NCBI GenBank assembly: GCA_035041965.1
Contig: JAPYMA010002772.1
Span: forward strand, 186,001-250,000
Length of the DNA: 64,000 nucleotides
Reading direction: 5' to 3'
Source of the DNA: Anisakis pegreffii
Lineage: Eukaryota > Nematoda > Chromadorea > Rhabditida > Anisakidae
The translations under genes were made by a program, and so were the position numbers. The notes beneath the pieces were generated by a model. The model had not been told where the DNA came from. It saw only the letters and a list, made by a program, of their open reading frames with translations, and did no database searches. This document shows positions 49,305 through 61,027 of the stretch, piece by piece. The first letter of the stretch is position 1. Each line of letters opens with the position of its first letter.

Positions 49305-50330
49305 ATGCATATAGCTGTGGCCATTGTTGTATGTGCATTTGCGTGCAAACTTGTTTCATCAATGCCATCAGAAACTAGATCAGAATCACCTTCTTTGTGG
49401 GATCACATTGCTGGAACGTCTTCGTTTATTGGCAGGTATCGTTCTCTGATTACCTTTAATGACATTATATTCACAACGACAACTTTACCTTTTCATGACT
49501 TTTCTACTGCAATGCAGAATATATGACATTTTTCCTTCGCCGGTCGGTTATCGTCATTCTGCCGTTAACAACCTAGGGCGATCATCAGCCTGAACAGGAG
49601 ACAACCTTTAGCCTAAGAATAAACCTCAACCTAATCCCAACATGAGCTTCAGCTCAGTTTCAGAATAACCCTCAGCCTGAGCCAGGGTTAAGTTCAAAAC
49701 TCAGCCCAAGCATAGGCCTAAGCTTAGGACTAAGTCTAACCACAAGCCTGAACTTCATCCTGAGCTAAATCATGGGCGCAAGCCTATACCTAAACCTGAG
49801 TTGAAGCCTAAGCCTTCATTATATTGGCTTGAGTAAATAAATTTTGCTACCGTTTTAAAATCTAGCAGAAGAATTGGCGACGGACATGAATTTTCAATAA
49901 TTTCTGCAAAAAAAAAATCCAAGTTAACCGAAAATCTAAGTTCTCCACAAGCGCTACAGTTGGGCCTTGAGCAGAAGTCTGGAAAGAGATATGCCAAAAC
50001 TTGGTGATGACAAGAAGCAAGCGCCAAAACTTCTGTAATGTATTCAGTTACAGTATCAGTGTTTTTCGGAAAATCTTTCTCTTTTATCGTTGATATTTCA
50101 AACTAATTTCATTTTGATTTGTTTTGAAACGAATTTCAGTTAGAAGAATGATCTATCTGTTTTCAATTTACAGTGACGTCGATAATGATCGTAGTGATGG
50201 ATCGTGGGATATCTCAGAAGCTGAGCCAGTGTTGCAACGACAAGCTAAACGGAGACTAAAGGTCGATCGCAACTGCTTCTTCAACCATATATCTTGCTAC
50301 CGCAAGAACAGAATGGATTCGTATGCATGA
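49305..50330 (+). CDS. Allatostatin-C/somatostatin-like neuropeptide precursor
   Basis: A secreted peptide-hormone precursor of 95 residues in two exons, 49305-49435 and 50174-50330 (TGA), joined in phase through a split Ser codon. Residues 1-19 are a signal peptide (MHIAVAIVVCAFACKLVSS). The prodomain is acidic and Ser-rich. At 69-71 a KRR site precedes LKVDRNCFFNHISCY (72-86), which is followed by an RK dibasic site and a short tail ending DSYA. Cys78 and Cys85 enclose six residues exactly as in insect allatostatin C, whose peptide ends RQCYFNPISCF: C-[FY]-F-N-x-I-S-C-[FY] is kept. The expected product is a disulfide-looped 15-residue peptide acting on a somatostatin/allatostatin-C-type receptor; that is inference from the motif. 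The final Tyr is not followed by Gly, so no amidation, as in allatostatin C. An AATAAA lies at 50641. Only one peptide copy is encoded. Confidence 0.85.
49567..49815. repeat. Degenerate GCCTAA/AGCCTGA-rich tract in an intron
   Basis: About 250 bp in the neuropeptide intron is dominated by variants of cctaa, gcctaa, gcctga and aagcct. Exact GCCTAA, the complement of the nematode telomere unit TTAGGC, occurs at about 49609, 49708 and 49806. It may be a decayed interstitial telomeric tract or a simple repeat of similar composition. Confidence 0.5.
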
Positions 50331-50640
50331 AAACGACTGAAAGGCAATATGGCAATTCCTCAACTTAAAGAGATCTCGTCATTATTTATCTGCATCCTAA
50401 ACTCCTCAAACTCCTATCAGTTCTCCCTGGTTTCATCAACAGTATTCACTCACGCATACCAGCTTTCAGCATTAGCATCCAACACGTGTTAAAGTTTCTC
50501 AAAAAGTTTTTTTTTAGAACATTTGTAGACAGTAGGGATTGAATGAACTTAGAAGCACATCGATCGAATGGATGGATGCCACAGTTTTGTTTGGTCACAT
50601 ACATCTCATTTGATTTGTTCAGTACACGTTATCAAGAAAG

Positions 50641-50646
50641 AATAAA
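50641..50646 (+). promoter_or_regulatory. Candidate poly(A) signal of the neuropeptide gene
   Basis: AATAAA 310 bases after the stop codon on the same strand. Confidence 0.4.
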
Positions 50647-53112
50647 TGAATGCCGCCGCTTTGTCAACTGCGTGTTGATCACTTCATTTGCAGTTGATTC
50701 ACAAAAACACAACCACTCTCACGCAGCACGCTCTCTACTATTCACAGAAACAGAATTACTCTCACGCGCCACGCTTTTTAGACCAACTCATTGAGATCGC
50801 TGCATTGTGCATAGCACAACGAAGGGTTCTGTTGAAACAGACATGTCGAAATATTTACACACAAATCGTTCACGTAATCAAAGTTTCACTGAAATCTTTG
50901 TGAATCAAATTCGAGGCATACGCCTCATAAATAAGTTTCAAATCAGTCCTCTCAAGTACTTGAGAATAAACTTGACAAAGGACTAGTCCCCAAATACACT
51001 TTCCCAGGTAGAGTAGTGATTGTGCTGCGAATTTTATAATTCCGTTGTACAACGCTCAAGAGTGGCGTGTACTGAAAAGACAATCCTGTTAAGAGCACAC
51101 TCAGTTGAACAACGCCCTTCAACTAGAACTGATTTTTCCCGTTCAAATCAGATGTAATTCATGTCAGTTGCTTTTGCTTTCTCCCTCAGAAGTATAACCA
51201 CTAAAAGCACGAAAAAAAATCCACCTTCGAAAGCACATCCACGACTGCAAGCAAGATGTTTTAAAATGCTCAACACGAGAATTCGCTTTCTTTACAGTGT
51301 TCAATAATTGAATTTATGTTCAGTTCCACATTCCACACTGATTATCGTTTGCAAAGGGCTAGATTCAGCCCGAGGAAAATTTTCTGCGTTTCACTCAGTG
51401 ATCAACAATCATGGATCACAAAAAACGACGTTTTGCTGAAATGACGGAATGCGATTGTAAACGAGTGAATGTACCAAGTGAAAAGCGAACAGTTGGTACT
51501 AACAGTCACCAGAAGTGGATCCAATTAAAAAAAATGCATTTTGAACCAATGAAATGTGATGAAGTATCAGCAGAGCGCAACTATGTGATATTTATAAAAA
51601 TAAATAAATGTGACCAGATTCTGTGCTGATCAAGAAAAACTTCGTGATGTTTTGAATTTGTGACTGCTTTTTCCATAATCTTGCTGGCATCTTTTTTGGA
51701 CATGGTCTGTAAAAGACATTCATTCAATGAGCTTTCGGACTGATGCTTTTCCCGATATTCTCATGTGCAGACAATCACTCAACATGTATTTTCCCAACAA
51801 TGAATAGTTCCCACTTTCTTCTCTGAACTTTCACAGCGCTTCGTGTTCGACTGCTCTTTCATGGACCTCGAGTGTTTTGCTGGTTCATTTGCCATGGTCA
51901 TTGGCATAAGTTTTGGCATAAGTATGATTCGTAAATAATAACAGCAGCTGAAAGTCATCTGGAGAAAAACATATCACCCAATAAAGCATGACAATCGCAA
52001 GAAGGCAAACGGTTTCATGTCGACAAAACCTTATGAACGTTGTCGAGTCGAAATGCGATGCATTCTATGTGAACGTAAAACCTGAAATCGACTAATCATT
52101 ATTCTGTCCACTTCACTTTATTTGCGCCTTAAGGTTGTTTGTTTAATGTGATGAATTCGAAATTGATAATAATAACTTCTCTCTCGTCGGGGATACGGGT
52201 CACTGAGGTTGACGCCGATTAAACTGTTTCTATCCACTGAGCAATAATGTATCAATTTTAACACATTAAGGAACAGTTCCACCGTTTTTTATATTCGCTC
52301 TTTTAACTCTTACATATCCACTCTTTTCCACTGTAATCTCTCTGAGATTTTTTGCTTATTGACGCTGCTATTGAATTTTCTTATTGTTAGCATAACGTCT
52401 CTTCTCGTTTATAGTGTCTCTCGAATGCAAATTAAAATTTATTTCAGCCTCCTCCGTATCCCGTCTAAAATGAATGTCTTCCCAACCATTCCATCTTCCT
52501 CAGATCTGATGCTTGTACAAAAACTGGTTTCTCCTCTCAGCTGATTCGGATCACACTGGTCCATTTATCGTCACTATCATTCACTCATTATGAACATCAA
52601 TCAGATATATTTGCATACTGACTATATCAACGATTATTTGAGAATCGCAGAAATCTCATGAAGGCAATTATTACTCATGACAGATGTGAACACACCCCTG
52701 CTCATGAGCAGTGGGTGTGTTTACATGTGTCATCAGTAATAATACCGCAATTTCGTAAATATCTATGTCGTGGCTGAACTCCGCTATCAATTACACGTCA
52801 GCCGTACTGAAACAGTCGTTTTCTACTTCGTTAGGACAGTTCGGACTGCATCTTATATTAAGTCGTAACGATTAGATTTGAGTTTATCAGGTGTGTTTAC
52901 CGTTCCGTCAAGCGCCAATTCTATTGACTGCCCTATCCGACAACCGTAAAAATTGATGATACCATAAGCGACTGCGAATCTTGAATGGCTGAAAACTTGC
53001 CAAGCCTATTCTATCATATGGCACTATTTGGCAGCGTAGGCTAAGTTGTCAGTATGCTCCGGCCTCTTTCCAAAAATTTCGAATACCTTACTTTTGTTGC
53101 ATTTTGAAACAG
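50647..53112. other. No gene supported
   Basis: A 72-codon frame at 51411-51629 starts MDHKKRRFAEMTECDCKRVN and is Lys-rich; it has no family and no confirmed splice sites. A long palindrome at 52667-52743 is listed separately. Confidence 0.4.
52667..52743. repeat. Near-continuous 77-bp palindrome
   Basis: Arms of about 39 bp, attattactcatgacagatg and on, meet almost without a loop at ctcatgag and pair with few mismatches and one 1-base bulge. Such loop-free palindromes can extrude as cruciforms and are often unstable in cloning. Confidence 0.85.
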
Positions 53113-53583
53113 GCATTGCTGCGAATGTTCGCTGTGCAATTCAACGTGAAAAGCGCTCTTTCGAAGACACCAAATCAAGGAGATCACCATCAAAACAACA
53201 ATGGTCGTCAAAAATTCTTAGGCAATCGTTTCAGTTTCTTAAACAATCCGAAGCATTCTTGAGACGGCTTCTTTTTCGTGGGCCACTTCAGTCTCACTCC
53301 CATGAAATTCGATACTTTCGAAAACGATATTATCTTGCTTTTACGAGCGACAAAAAAACGTGGAATTTTACGAATTCGTCATGATCCGGTTCAGTTCTGA
53401 ATGCTCATCGGAGAAGACCAATATCACTATAATAATCTCTCTGAATGGTTGCATTGGTTCTCTCAAAATTGTTCATGTGAAAATGGGTGCACTCTTTCGC
53501 ACTCGTCTTCTTTCGAATCAATCACATGCAAAACTCGATTCAACAGCACTCGGCCATCAACTGATTATGCGACAGGAAGTTAA
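53113..53583 (+). pseudogene. Possible coding region interrupted by two in-frame TGA
   Basis: After an acceptor-like gaaacag, one frame runs 471 bp with TGA at 53260-53262 and 53398-53400 as its only interruptions before a final stop. Segments read ALLRMFAVQFNVKSALSKTP, then GHFSLTPMKFDTFENDIILL, then MLIGEDQYHYNNLSEWLHWF. The first and second look protein-like. A 112-codon frame (53046-53384) overlaps in another reading, so the true frame is unsettled. Options: decayed gene, exons with unseen introns covering the stops, or chance. No family recognised. Confidence 0.3.
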
Positions 53584-53727
53584 TCTTTTTCCCCCTTCAA
53601 AACCTTTTCGTGACAGTTGATGATACCTTATTTTATTGCAAATCTGATTGTTCATAGAATTTCTTATTTAACACCTAATCGATTCATTCACTTTGATTTC
53701 TTGTGCATATTGCCCATGCATTTTGCT

Positions 53728-54102
53728 GCTAAAGCAATGCTTCTCAACCTTTTCCCGCCGCATCCACTAGAAAATTTTGACATGTCCTCTCACCCCCTAC
53801 AACAATAGTTAAAATATCCTCGCAACATCCACTTTTTATCTCTCATTTACTGCAGTAAGTGTAGATAAGTGTATACAATTGGAGTGCGTTCCAGCCTTTT
53901 CAAAAATATATGCACGTTAAAGTCTATCCTCTTAAGCCTGCTTTACACACATGTGAGCATTGAACTGCGTTCACGCCTCCTTAATGTACAGAAAATGAAA
54001 TCTTATCTGGCAACCCCTGGAGCACCATCTCACACAAAGCTTCTCAATTGGGGCTGCAAGCACCCCCTCCCCCTCCGCCTTTGAGAAACTCTCGGCTAAA
54101 GC
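53728..54102. mobile_element. Short non-autonomous hAT-like element with perfect 8-bp target duplication
   Basis: gctaaagc occurs exactly at 53728-53735 and 54095-54102, the 8-bp duplication typical of hAT insertions. Between them lie about 359 bp with terminal inverted similarity: the left end has cttctcaacctttt and the right end, read inward, has gtttctcaaaggcggagggg. The termini resemble the CAGTGNTTCTCAA ends of Charlie-type hAT elements. A second inverted cttctcaa motif lies at about 54043. There is no transposase frame inside. Confidence 0.75.
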
Positions 54103-55009
54103 TTTCATTTCAGCATGATTCAAAGAGTGAGTGTTTGAATCTCTAAAACGATAGTAGTAATCCTCTGCGAAGTAAATTAATCATTTATTGCTGAGGTAAT
54201 GCTCATCTAAAGGCTGCTTAGCAAACTAAACAGCCACTGCTTAGTTTAACTGGAAAGCTTGTCTAAATTACCATCGTATCTGTTCACGACGTTCAACAAT
54301 GCTCACAAATATGCGATGATTATTGAATGTGACTCCAAATTTAATTGTATGTTTTATTTCTGGCATTATTTGCTTTCGGTTCATTTGTCTAATCGTCGTT
54401 TTTGACTTGTAAATCGATTTTCTTGAAACTCATCAGTCTAGTATGAGTTTTTGACTTTTTGCATCATCTATAACTTTCGTTTACTGCTCGAAAGTTTTCG
54501 GTCAATGTCACAGACGGCTACCAGTTTGCCATCCAGGTTTAATCCATAACATATTCATGGAACCATCTCATTTCTTGTCACCTACCGCTCAGTTTGCTTG
54601 TTGCAATAGCAACGACTCTGAAGTGCATAGCATCAGTGAACGTGAACCTCACAATAAGTTACCACTACTGAACTGGTCTTCTGGTCAATCTCACGATTGA
54701 GAAAAATGGTTAAATGCATAGTTTGCGAGCGATTTTGGAAAGCTCAATGAATAGTTGATGGTGATGCGAATGTTTCCAAGTCAGTCTCTTAAGTGGAATT
54801 CGACTGGCTTAGATCAATGCAGCAGTAAGTGCTACCAAAATGGTTTGCGTCACACACCGCCCAACACCACTTCATTACTTTCCTATTTTATGATCAGTAG
54901 CATAGCAAAGATAACTAACGATGCATTGAATTGTTTAGATCCTGTATTATTCCCCTTGTTCCAGAACTTAAATCATGTAACTTATCAACAATTTTACTCC
55001 CTCTATTTT

Positions 55010-55228
55010 ACAATCAATAGATGCCATTGATCGTCAAGCAAGTGGGGTGCATGGCTCTCTGATTTCTTGCTCGAGGAATCAGCTGCACACAGTTTGCAAA
55101 TGATTTTCATTCCGAATGCTCCTTTTTGTTGAAACAAGCAGACTAAATGCATACCGCATTGCACTGTTTGAATTCATTTTATTCTGTGCACCCCACTTGC
55201 TTGACGATCAATGGCATCTATTGATTGT
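55010..55228. repeat. Perfect 42-bp inverted repeat, 135-bp spacer (MITE-like)
   Basis: Arms 55010-55051 and 55187-55228 are identical reverse complements over 42 of 42 bases, beginning acaatcaatagatgccattg. Pairing stops sharply at both the outer and inner limits. No target duplication is evident at the outer edges, so this could be a young fold-back element or a local inverted duplication. Confidence 0.9.
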
Positions 55229-55483
55229 CACTTAGATAAGTAGGATTTTAAATTTTTGTGAATGTTTATGAATTGCCTCAATAATCCCCAACTATTACGA
55301 ATGAACTCTGATCGCTGGAAAGCACTTCGATGAAATGCTGACTTGAGCGCTATGATCCGTTTGCAAATGCAACGCAAACCTCTTCCCTATGCAGTACTTG
55401 TTCAAGATAATAGATAGAGGTATTCAAGCTATTTTCTGTTGTTTTAATCTATGTGATGTGCCACATTGCAGCTCTTATCCATT

Positions 55484-55572
55484 GAGCATCTTGCTCAGCT
55501 CTTGGCAATACTATTGATAAGAGTATACTTCTGAGCATCTTGCTCAGCTCTTGGCAATAAGAGTATACTTCT
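55484..55572 (+). repeat. Tandem duplication of a 40-49 bp unit
   Basis: gagcatcttgctcagctctt and following sequence occurs twice in direct succession (55484-55532 and 55533-55572). The second copy lacks nine bases (ctattgata). Confidence 0.95.
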
Positions 55573-58500
55573 GTTCACAACGCACTCAACCAGAAGTGAG
55601 TGCATTGTGCTCAAAAGTGAGCATTACTAGATAAGGAGCTGACTTATAATCGAGGCAAACTGACTGGTACGAAATTTGCAAGCGGAGGCGCTTACTCTGC
55701 ATTTCGCATCCGCTTGTCCGTAGCTGTTCACAGAAAAATTATACGTACTTCAATCTCTCAATTTTTCTCAGCGAGTTCTGATGAATGAAATTTTCTTCCT
55801 GAATACAGAAGAGTAAACTTAATTAGTGAGTTAAAATATCTAGAAACTTTCATGTTGTTGCAAATGGTAACAGCAAATTCATTTCACTTCATCAGATAAG
55901 TTGATTTGCTCATTTGATGAAACAATTCAAATGTGCTATGGAAACGCAACTAATGCGGCGAGGTACTTGTGGCCTTGTCACGATCATCTTCATATTTTTG
56001 TTAATGGACTGACACTTGCTGATAGTGAGTGAGTTCAGCGTTCTTGAAAGCAAAGGCTCACTGTTCAAAAAACAAGCGTATGCATATATTCAAGCATCAA
56101 CTCCTGCTTGCTGCAGAACAATCAAGATATTGTTCCTCTACTCAACATGCTATTTATATTTTTCATTGAATTCCAACCTACGGTAATTTTCGCATGTTTA
56201 TAGATAGATGAGATTTCCCGACTGCATCTAATCGACCCGTACGCCTGACTAAGATCTTGACTATGTCTTAACCGATCTTGAAAATGTTGACAGTATTGAA
56301 TTTTGAATGATCTTGACAGTTTTCAATTTTCGAGAGTTTGAACGAAGTATTTGTAAAATGTAATCTTAATGTACCAGTCAAGACAGATCCGCTTGCATTT
56401 CTTACGTATTGATCATCGTGGATTATTGCTCATTCTAAACCACTTCACAACAGTCACTTTACCACTTCACTTTACTTTACAACAACAGTCATACCCAGAA
56501 ACGATGTTGTAATCGGCATTTTGCTCGATTGCACGCCTAGGAAAGTGCTTTTGAAAACTGAAAAACATTATGCAAACATTTCATTAGCAGTTTCTCCACA
56601 CAATTTGGGGTCATGTAAAAAAGTTATTCACTCTTATCCAACGATTAGAGTGTCATGCATATGGTTCGACTTCCAACTATCACGATCGCTCTCTTTTCTG
56701 TGTCAGTGATAAAGTTCGATTTGGTAACTGTTTGCAAGATTTGTGCCAAATCATCAGTTCCATTGATATGTTTCAGCAAATTTTGGGAAGAATTCAAAAC
56801 TAATTTAAGTGATCAGTCGGAAGATCGTTTGCTCACGAATTGTTGCGATTTTTCTTCGCATATCACTTTTTCAGTATTGTAAGCTAATCTTGCAATTTAT
56901 AGCGTTCTGTAAACAGTCGAACTTCATTGCATCGATCATTGCACTATCTCAATCCGTTCAATATTAATCGTCGTTTTGTAACAAGCGAATAATTTATTGT
57001 TGAAGTTTAGGATGGCACAAACTGTTGGCAGACTTCAAACATAAAATTGTTTCACACTAAAAAATTCTGCATGGTCGACATAGTTGTCATCGTTTGATGA
57101 AAAAAGCTCAATAACTAAACTTATTGCTCCAGATGAATTGTCGTGTCGTTCGTCGCAAAAAACAAACTTATTATCATATCATAATGACCAAACCATCAAA
57201 CTGTGAAATTATATTTCCATAATGCATGTATTCAAACTGATGTGAGAATGAGCAAAGACAGGTGGTGCTGGGTACAACTCGCCGATGCATTCGTAATTCA
57301 GTTTGATTGATGCCATATTCTCAAAGATGCTCTTCCACAATAAAAACTAATTTATCTGATATGATACTAATATCACAATCATACAACATTTCAAATACCA
57401 ATAATCCACACGCATTACCATCAGCACATCTCTACTGAACACTCCACTTTCTTATGATCGTTTTCATTGCTCTTTCGCTTATCAGTTTTAATGAAAACCG
57501 CTGTCAAAAGCATTCGATTAAATTATTTTCTCTTTCTATCAGTGAATTTTGCACACTCTTTTGTCTCTTCTCCAACTAACTCTCAAACTTCGTGATTCGA
57601 TCATTCAGTCGTTCAGTCACGTTTATGATGCTTCTTGCAAACCTACGCCATATTTATAACGCTGACATGAGTTTTCTGTCAGCACAAGAACACGCTAAAT
57701 TTTCCCATCGTTGATGTGTTGTAATCGAGTTTTTTCACTGATGAAGTTGCGCGCAGTTTAGTTGGTAATGCCATGCCGCTTGTACAGATTGTTTTCTGCG
57801 AAATTTTTGTTCATTCACCGAGAACTTGAGATAGCAGTTGCCGATTATTATTGTTAATTTGACTGATCTCAATCAATCGTTGTTCCTGCTGGACGTATCA
57901 AACACAATTGTCTTCGTTTGATCAGTAGTAGCATCAATGTAGCGCCGAATGATTTGTTAGTTATTAATTTTTCATTACTCCAGTTGACTTCAATTTCATT
58001 TCATTCCAGTCTTTCACATTTTCATATGACGCCGTTTTTTTTTTACTTCACTCTCGATCAGTGGTTCTTATATAATGACATAGGGTATAAGAAGGACATG
58101 CGTTTATACGCTGATCAAATGGGTATGATTAATGAGAATTTCAATGCTGATATCATAAATATCACAATATCCTCCAACAAACGAATAAAATCCGAAAATC
58201 CTCTGATATATTCAGCAAATTAGGATCTATTTGACTGCAGATCAACAAATGGATCTCGTATAAGTGTCCATCTCCTTCACTTAAGTATCAAGTTTCACTC
58301 TGGTATCACGTCTGCGCGAGCTGATCACATCAAAACCTCTAACGATCACAAAATGTGATATTCATAACGTACATTCGGCTTAATTCAGTTCGCCTTTACC
58401 TGAAAATGTTCCGCCGAATTCGGTTTCTTTGGTATTAATTTCAAGATTGAGTTGTTGAATTATTCCACTGTTGAAATGCATCCATGAAAGAAGTGTTTTG

Positions 58501-60909
58501 CATCGAATAATCTGTTTGCGTTTCTGATTGCTCGAGTGTTTTGTGATCGATTCGAAAGGATCGTTTGGTTTGATTTGTTCGCGATTCAAAACGATGAATG
58601 TGGTCATTCGATGCTGTTACGATCAATAATCAATTTGACACAATTTTCAGCTTTTATTCCCAATTGATTAATAAAATTTGTTTGCCCAACGATATCGGGT
58701 CGAACTGTTTTTCTCGTGCACATCAGCAATACCTACATCGACTGGTTATGTTGGTTGTCTAGATGAAATCATAGCTAGCGAAACAAGCGAGTTGTCCTTT
58801 TTCCCCTCATTTCTGTTGTTTAGAACCGCACTCAATTTTGTGAACTCCGCAAGAGTAGGAAATTTTCAACGCCAAAAAACAGAAGGAATTAAAGTTTATT
58901 TGTGATGGAAGCATTTCATTCCCATTTCGATTTCTTATAATTTAGGTGTTTAGGAACCTAGTCTGTTCACTATTCAGATAGAGAGTTTCGAAGTAAATTT
59001 CTGGATGAAGCGTTAAAAATTTCTTGATACAAAGCGTTAATTTGTTGATATCGGGACAGGTGCACACTTAATTCAGAATATAGGATCTTAACCTAGTCAA
59101 TCCTTCGGGGAGCACAACTTTGAAAATTGATTAATGATGCGCTGGAATGAACGATATCATTCAGCTCAGATCACATTCGTCTATGATAACAACATTCATT
59201 AAGGCGTACACACAAGATTGTGTGCGTCTCATTGATTTGTTCATGTACATTCTTTAGTGTTACGCTTACGAACAAACGTGCATCCATCCATAAATACATT
59301 CATTTGTGATGAGCACTGTGAGCTGAGATCTTTGATTTTAAAGTGCGATTCTTAGGGCTTCTTCACACTCGATGAAAGTACTTCTTAATTTTGTTCTCAA
59401 AAGAAATTTCTGTCTTACGCAAAGCGATGCAGACTTATTCAAGGGGTCAATTATTCATGATTTATTTTATATCAGCGTTAGCGAGCTGTTTCATATTTCA
59501 TTCCTATCACCGATAGATTCCGCAATTGCAATCGTTATGAGTGCACCTCATTCCGTAAACGTGTCTGCTACAGCATACAATGTTATCATTTCGGCTTTGA
59601 TTGTTAGTACCAATATTTCTTTTTTTTTGAGTTGCCTTACGACATCAAACCAAAGCAATATTATATTTCATTTGAGTATTCATTGTTGGTTCCGTTTACT
59701 TGTCTCTTTAATCGATTCTTCAAAATGCGTCTTAAAACCACTACGTTAACTGGATAGGTCGTGAGGGACTTTCTGTAACCGTCAGTTCATCGGAGAAATG
59801 TTATGGTGCTTAATCATTACAAGGATTTTAAACTCCTGAGTTGCAGTCAATGAGATGGAATTTAATATCAATCCCGGAAAAATATGGTGGGTGTAAAATA
59901 AAATCTATATATCCTCTCGTAGGCGATCACGCAAATCAATCATTTTTCGCTCAAAACTATTGTGTGGTTGAATTCTAACAAAAAACAATATTCTTCAATC
60001 ATTCGTTTTTTTTTCATTTTAACTATTCCATAATTGCTCAATTCTATATAAATTTTGAACTTGTTCTAATTGCTATTTCATAAATCAACTACTTTGACTG
60101 TATTCTTTTTCGTTCACCTCTTCAGCTCACTGCATATCTCTTATCTGATATCACTTGGCATGTGCACTCACAAGATAAACATTGATCTTGCTCTATAAGT
60201 CGAATAATTTTTCTTTTCAGAGATAAACTTTATGTAATTCCAACGTTTTGAACTGCCAATGTTCTAAGTTTCTTGAATATATACTAATCTGTTAATTGCA
60301 TATATACCAGACAGCTAGTGAATGCGCTCTTATTTGTAGTCTGCGATTTCGTCAGCATTAATATACATTAGTGACTCGCTAAATCGTTTCTATATTCAGC
60401 TTTGAACATCGTCTTCCCTTTATTCAATACAAATGATTAATACAAGCTTCACTTCCATGCAGCCTCAGCTATTTAAGTTGAAGAGATAGATGGCTGACCT
60501 AAAGCAATCGCTCCGCTCCGTCATTATAATTTTCGAAATTAATGCATTCCTTCTTTCGCAACTACCATTCAGTGCAGTCATATGGAAGAGTAGTCACAGT
60601 CACGTGAATAACACCGAATACACTGAAAGTTTGATGAATATCATCCCACTCATGCTTATCAAAGAAACCTACGTACACGTAACAAGAATGCACGGAACTG
60701 AAAATTAAGTCACTCATTCACAAACCCCCAGAAAGTAATCAAGCCTCTAAGCACCGAACCGAGGGGCCTCAAGAAGAGATAACGCCAAGTGGAAACTTTC
60801 GATTACAGATGAAATGATGAGGTTCCTCTCATATTCATTTGTGAAATGTTTCAAAATTTTCAGATCAGCGGATGATGATGTCAGCGGCCATCCAAACCAC
60901 AGTCAAGAA

Positions 60910-61027
60910 CAGTGGTCGGCAAACTACTTTCCACAGGCTGCCACCGGCGCTCGAGACTGTCTCATTTGGTCTATGAAAGCTTCTCTGAAATGTGCACACG
61001 GTGCTCGTGTTCGGCTCGTGAGCCCTG
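60910..61027. mobile_element. Possible 118-bp hAT-type terminal remnant
   Basis: It begins CAGTGGTCGGCAAACT, a terminus common to hAT elements, and its other end read inward is CAGGGCTCACGAGCC; both fit YARNG. Flanks gtcaagaa and cctaatga do not match, so the insertion is old, truncated or misjudged. Confidence 0.4.

Larger units (their letters stand above)
54103..60909. other. Long stretch without a recognised gene
   Basis: Open frames at 54755-55030, 56521-56882, 57918-58223, 58678-58905, 59372-59749 and 60490-60708 were read and none shows a family, a signal peptide with a plausible mature part, or matched splice sites. The frame at 58678-58905 contains PTSTGYVGCLDEIIASE, which recalls a laminin-G-type turn, but this is too short to call. 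Repeats within are listed separately. Confidence 0.4.

Noticed and set aside
59372..59749. 125-codon plus-strand frame with many hydrophobic residues
   Set aside because: Ile/Ser/Phe-rich composition fits chance translation of AT-rich DNA; no family or splice evidence.
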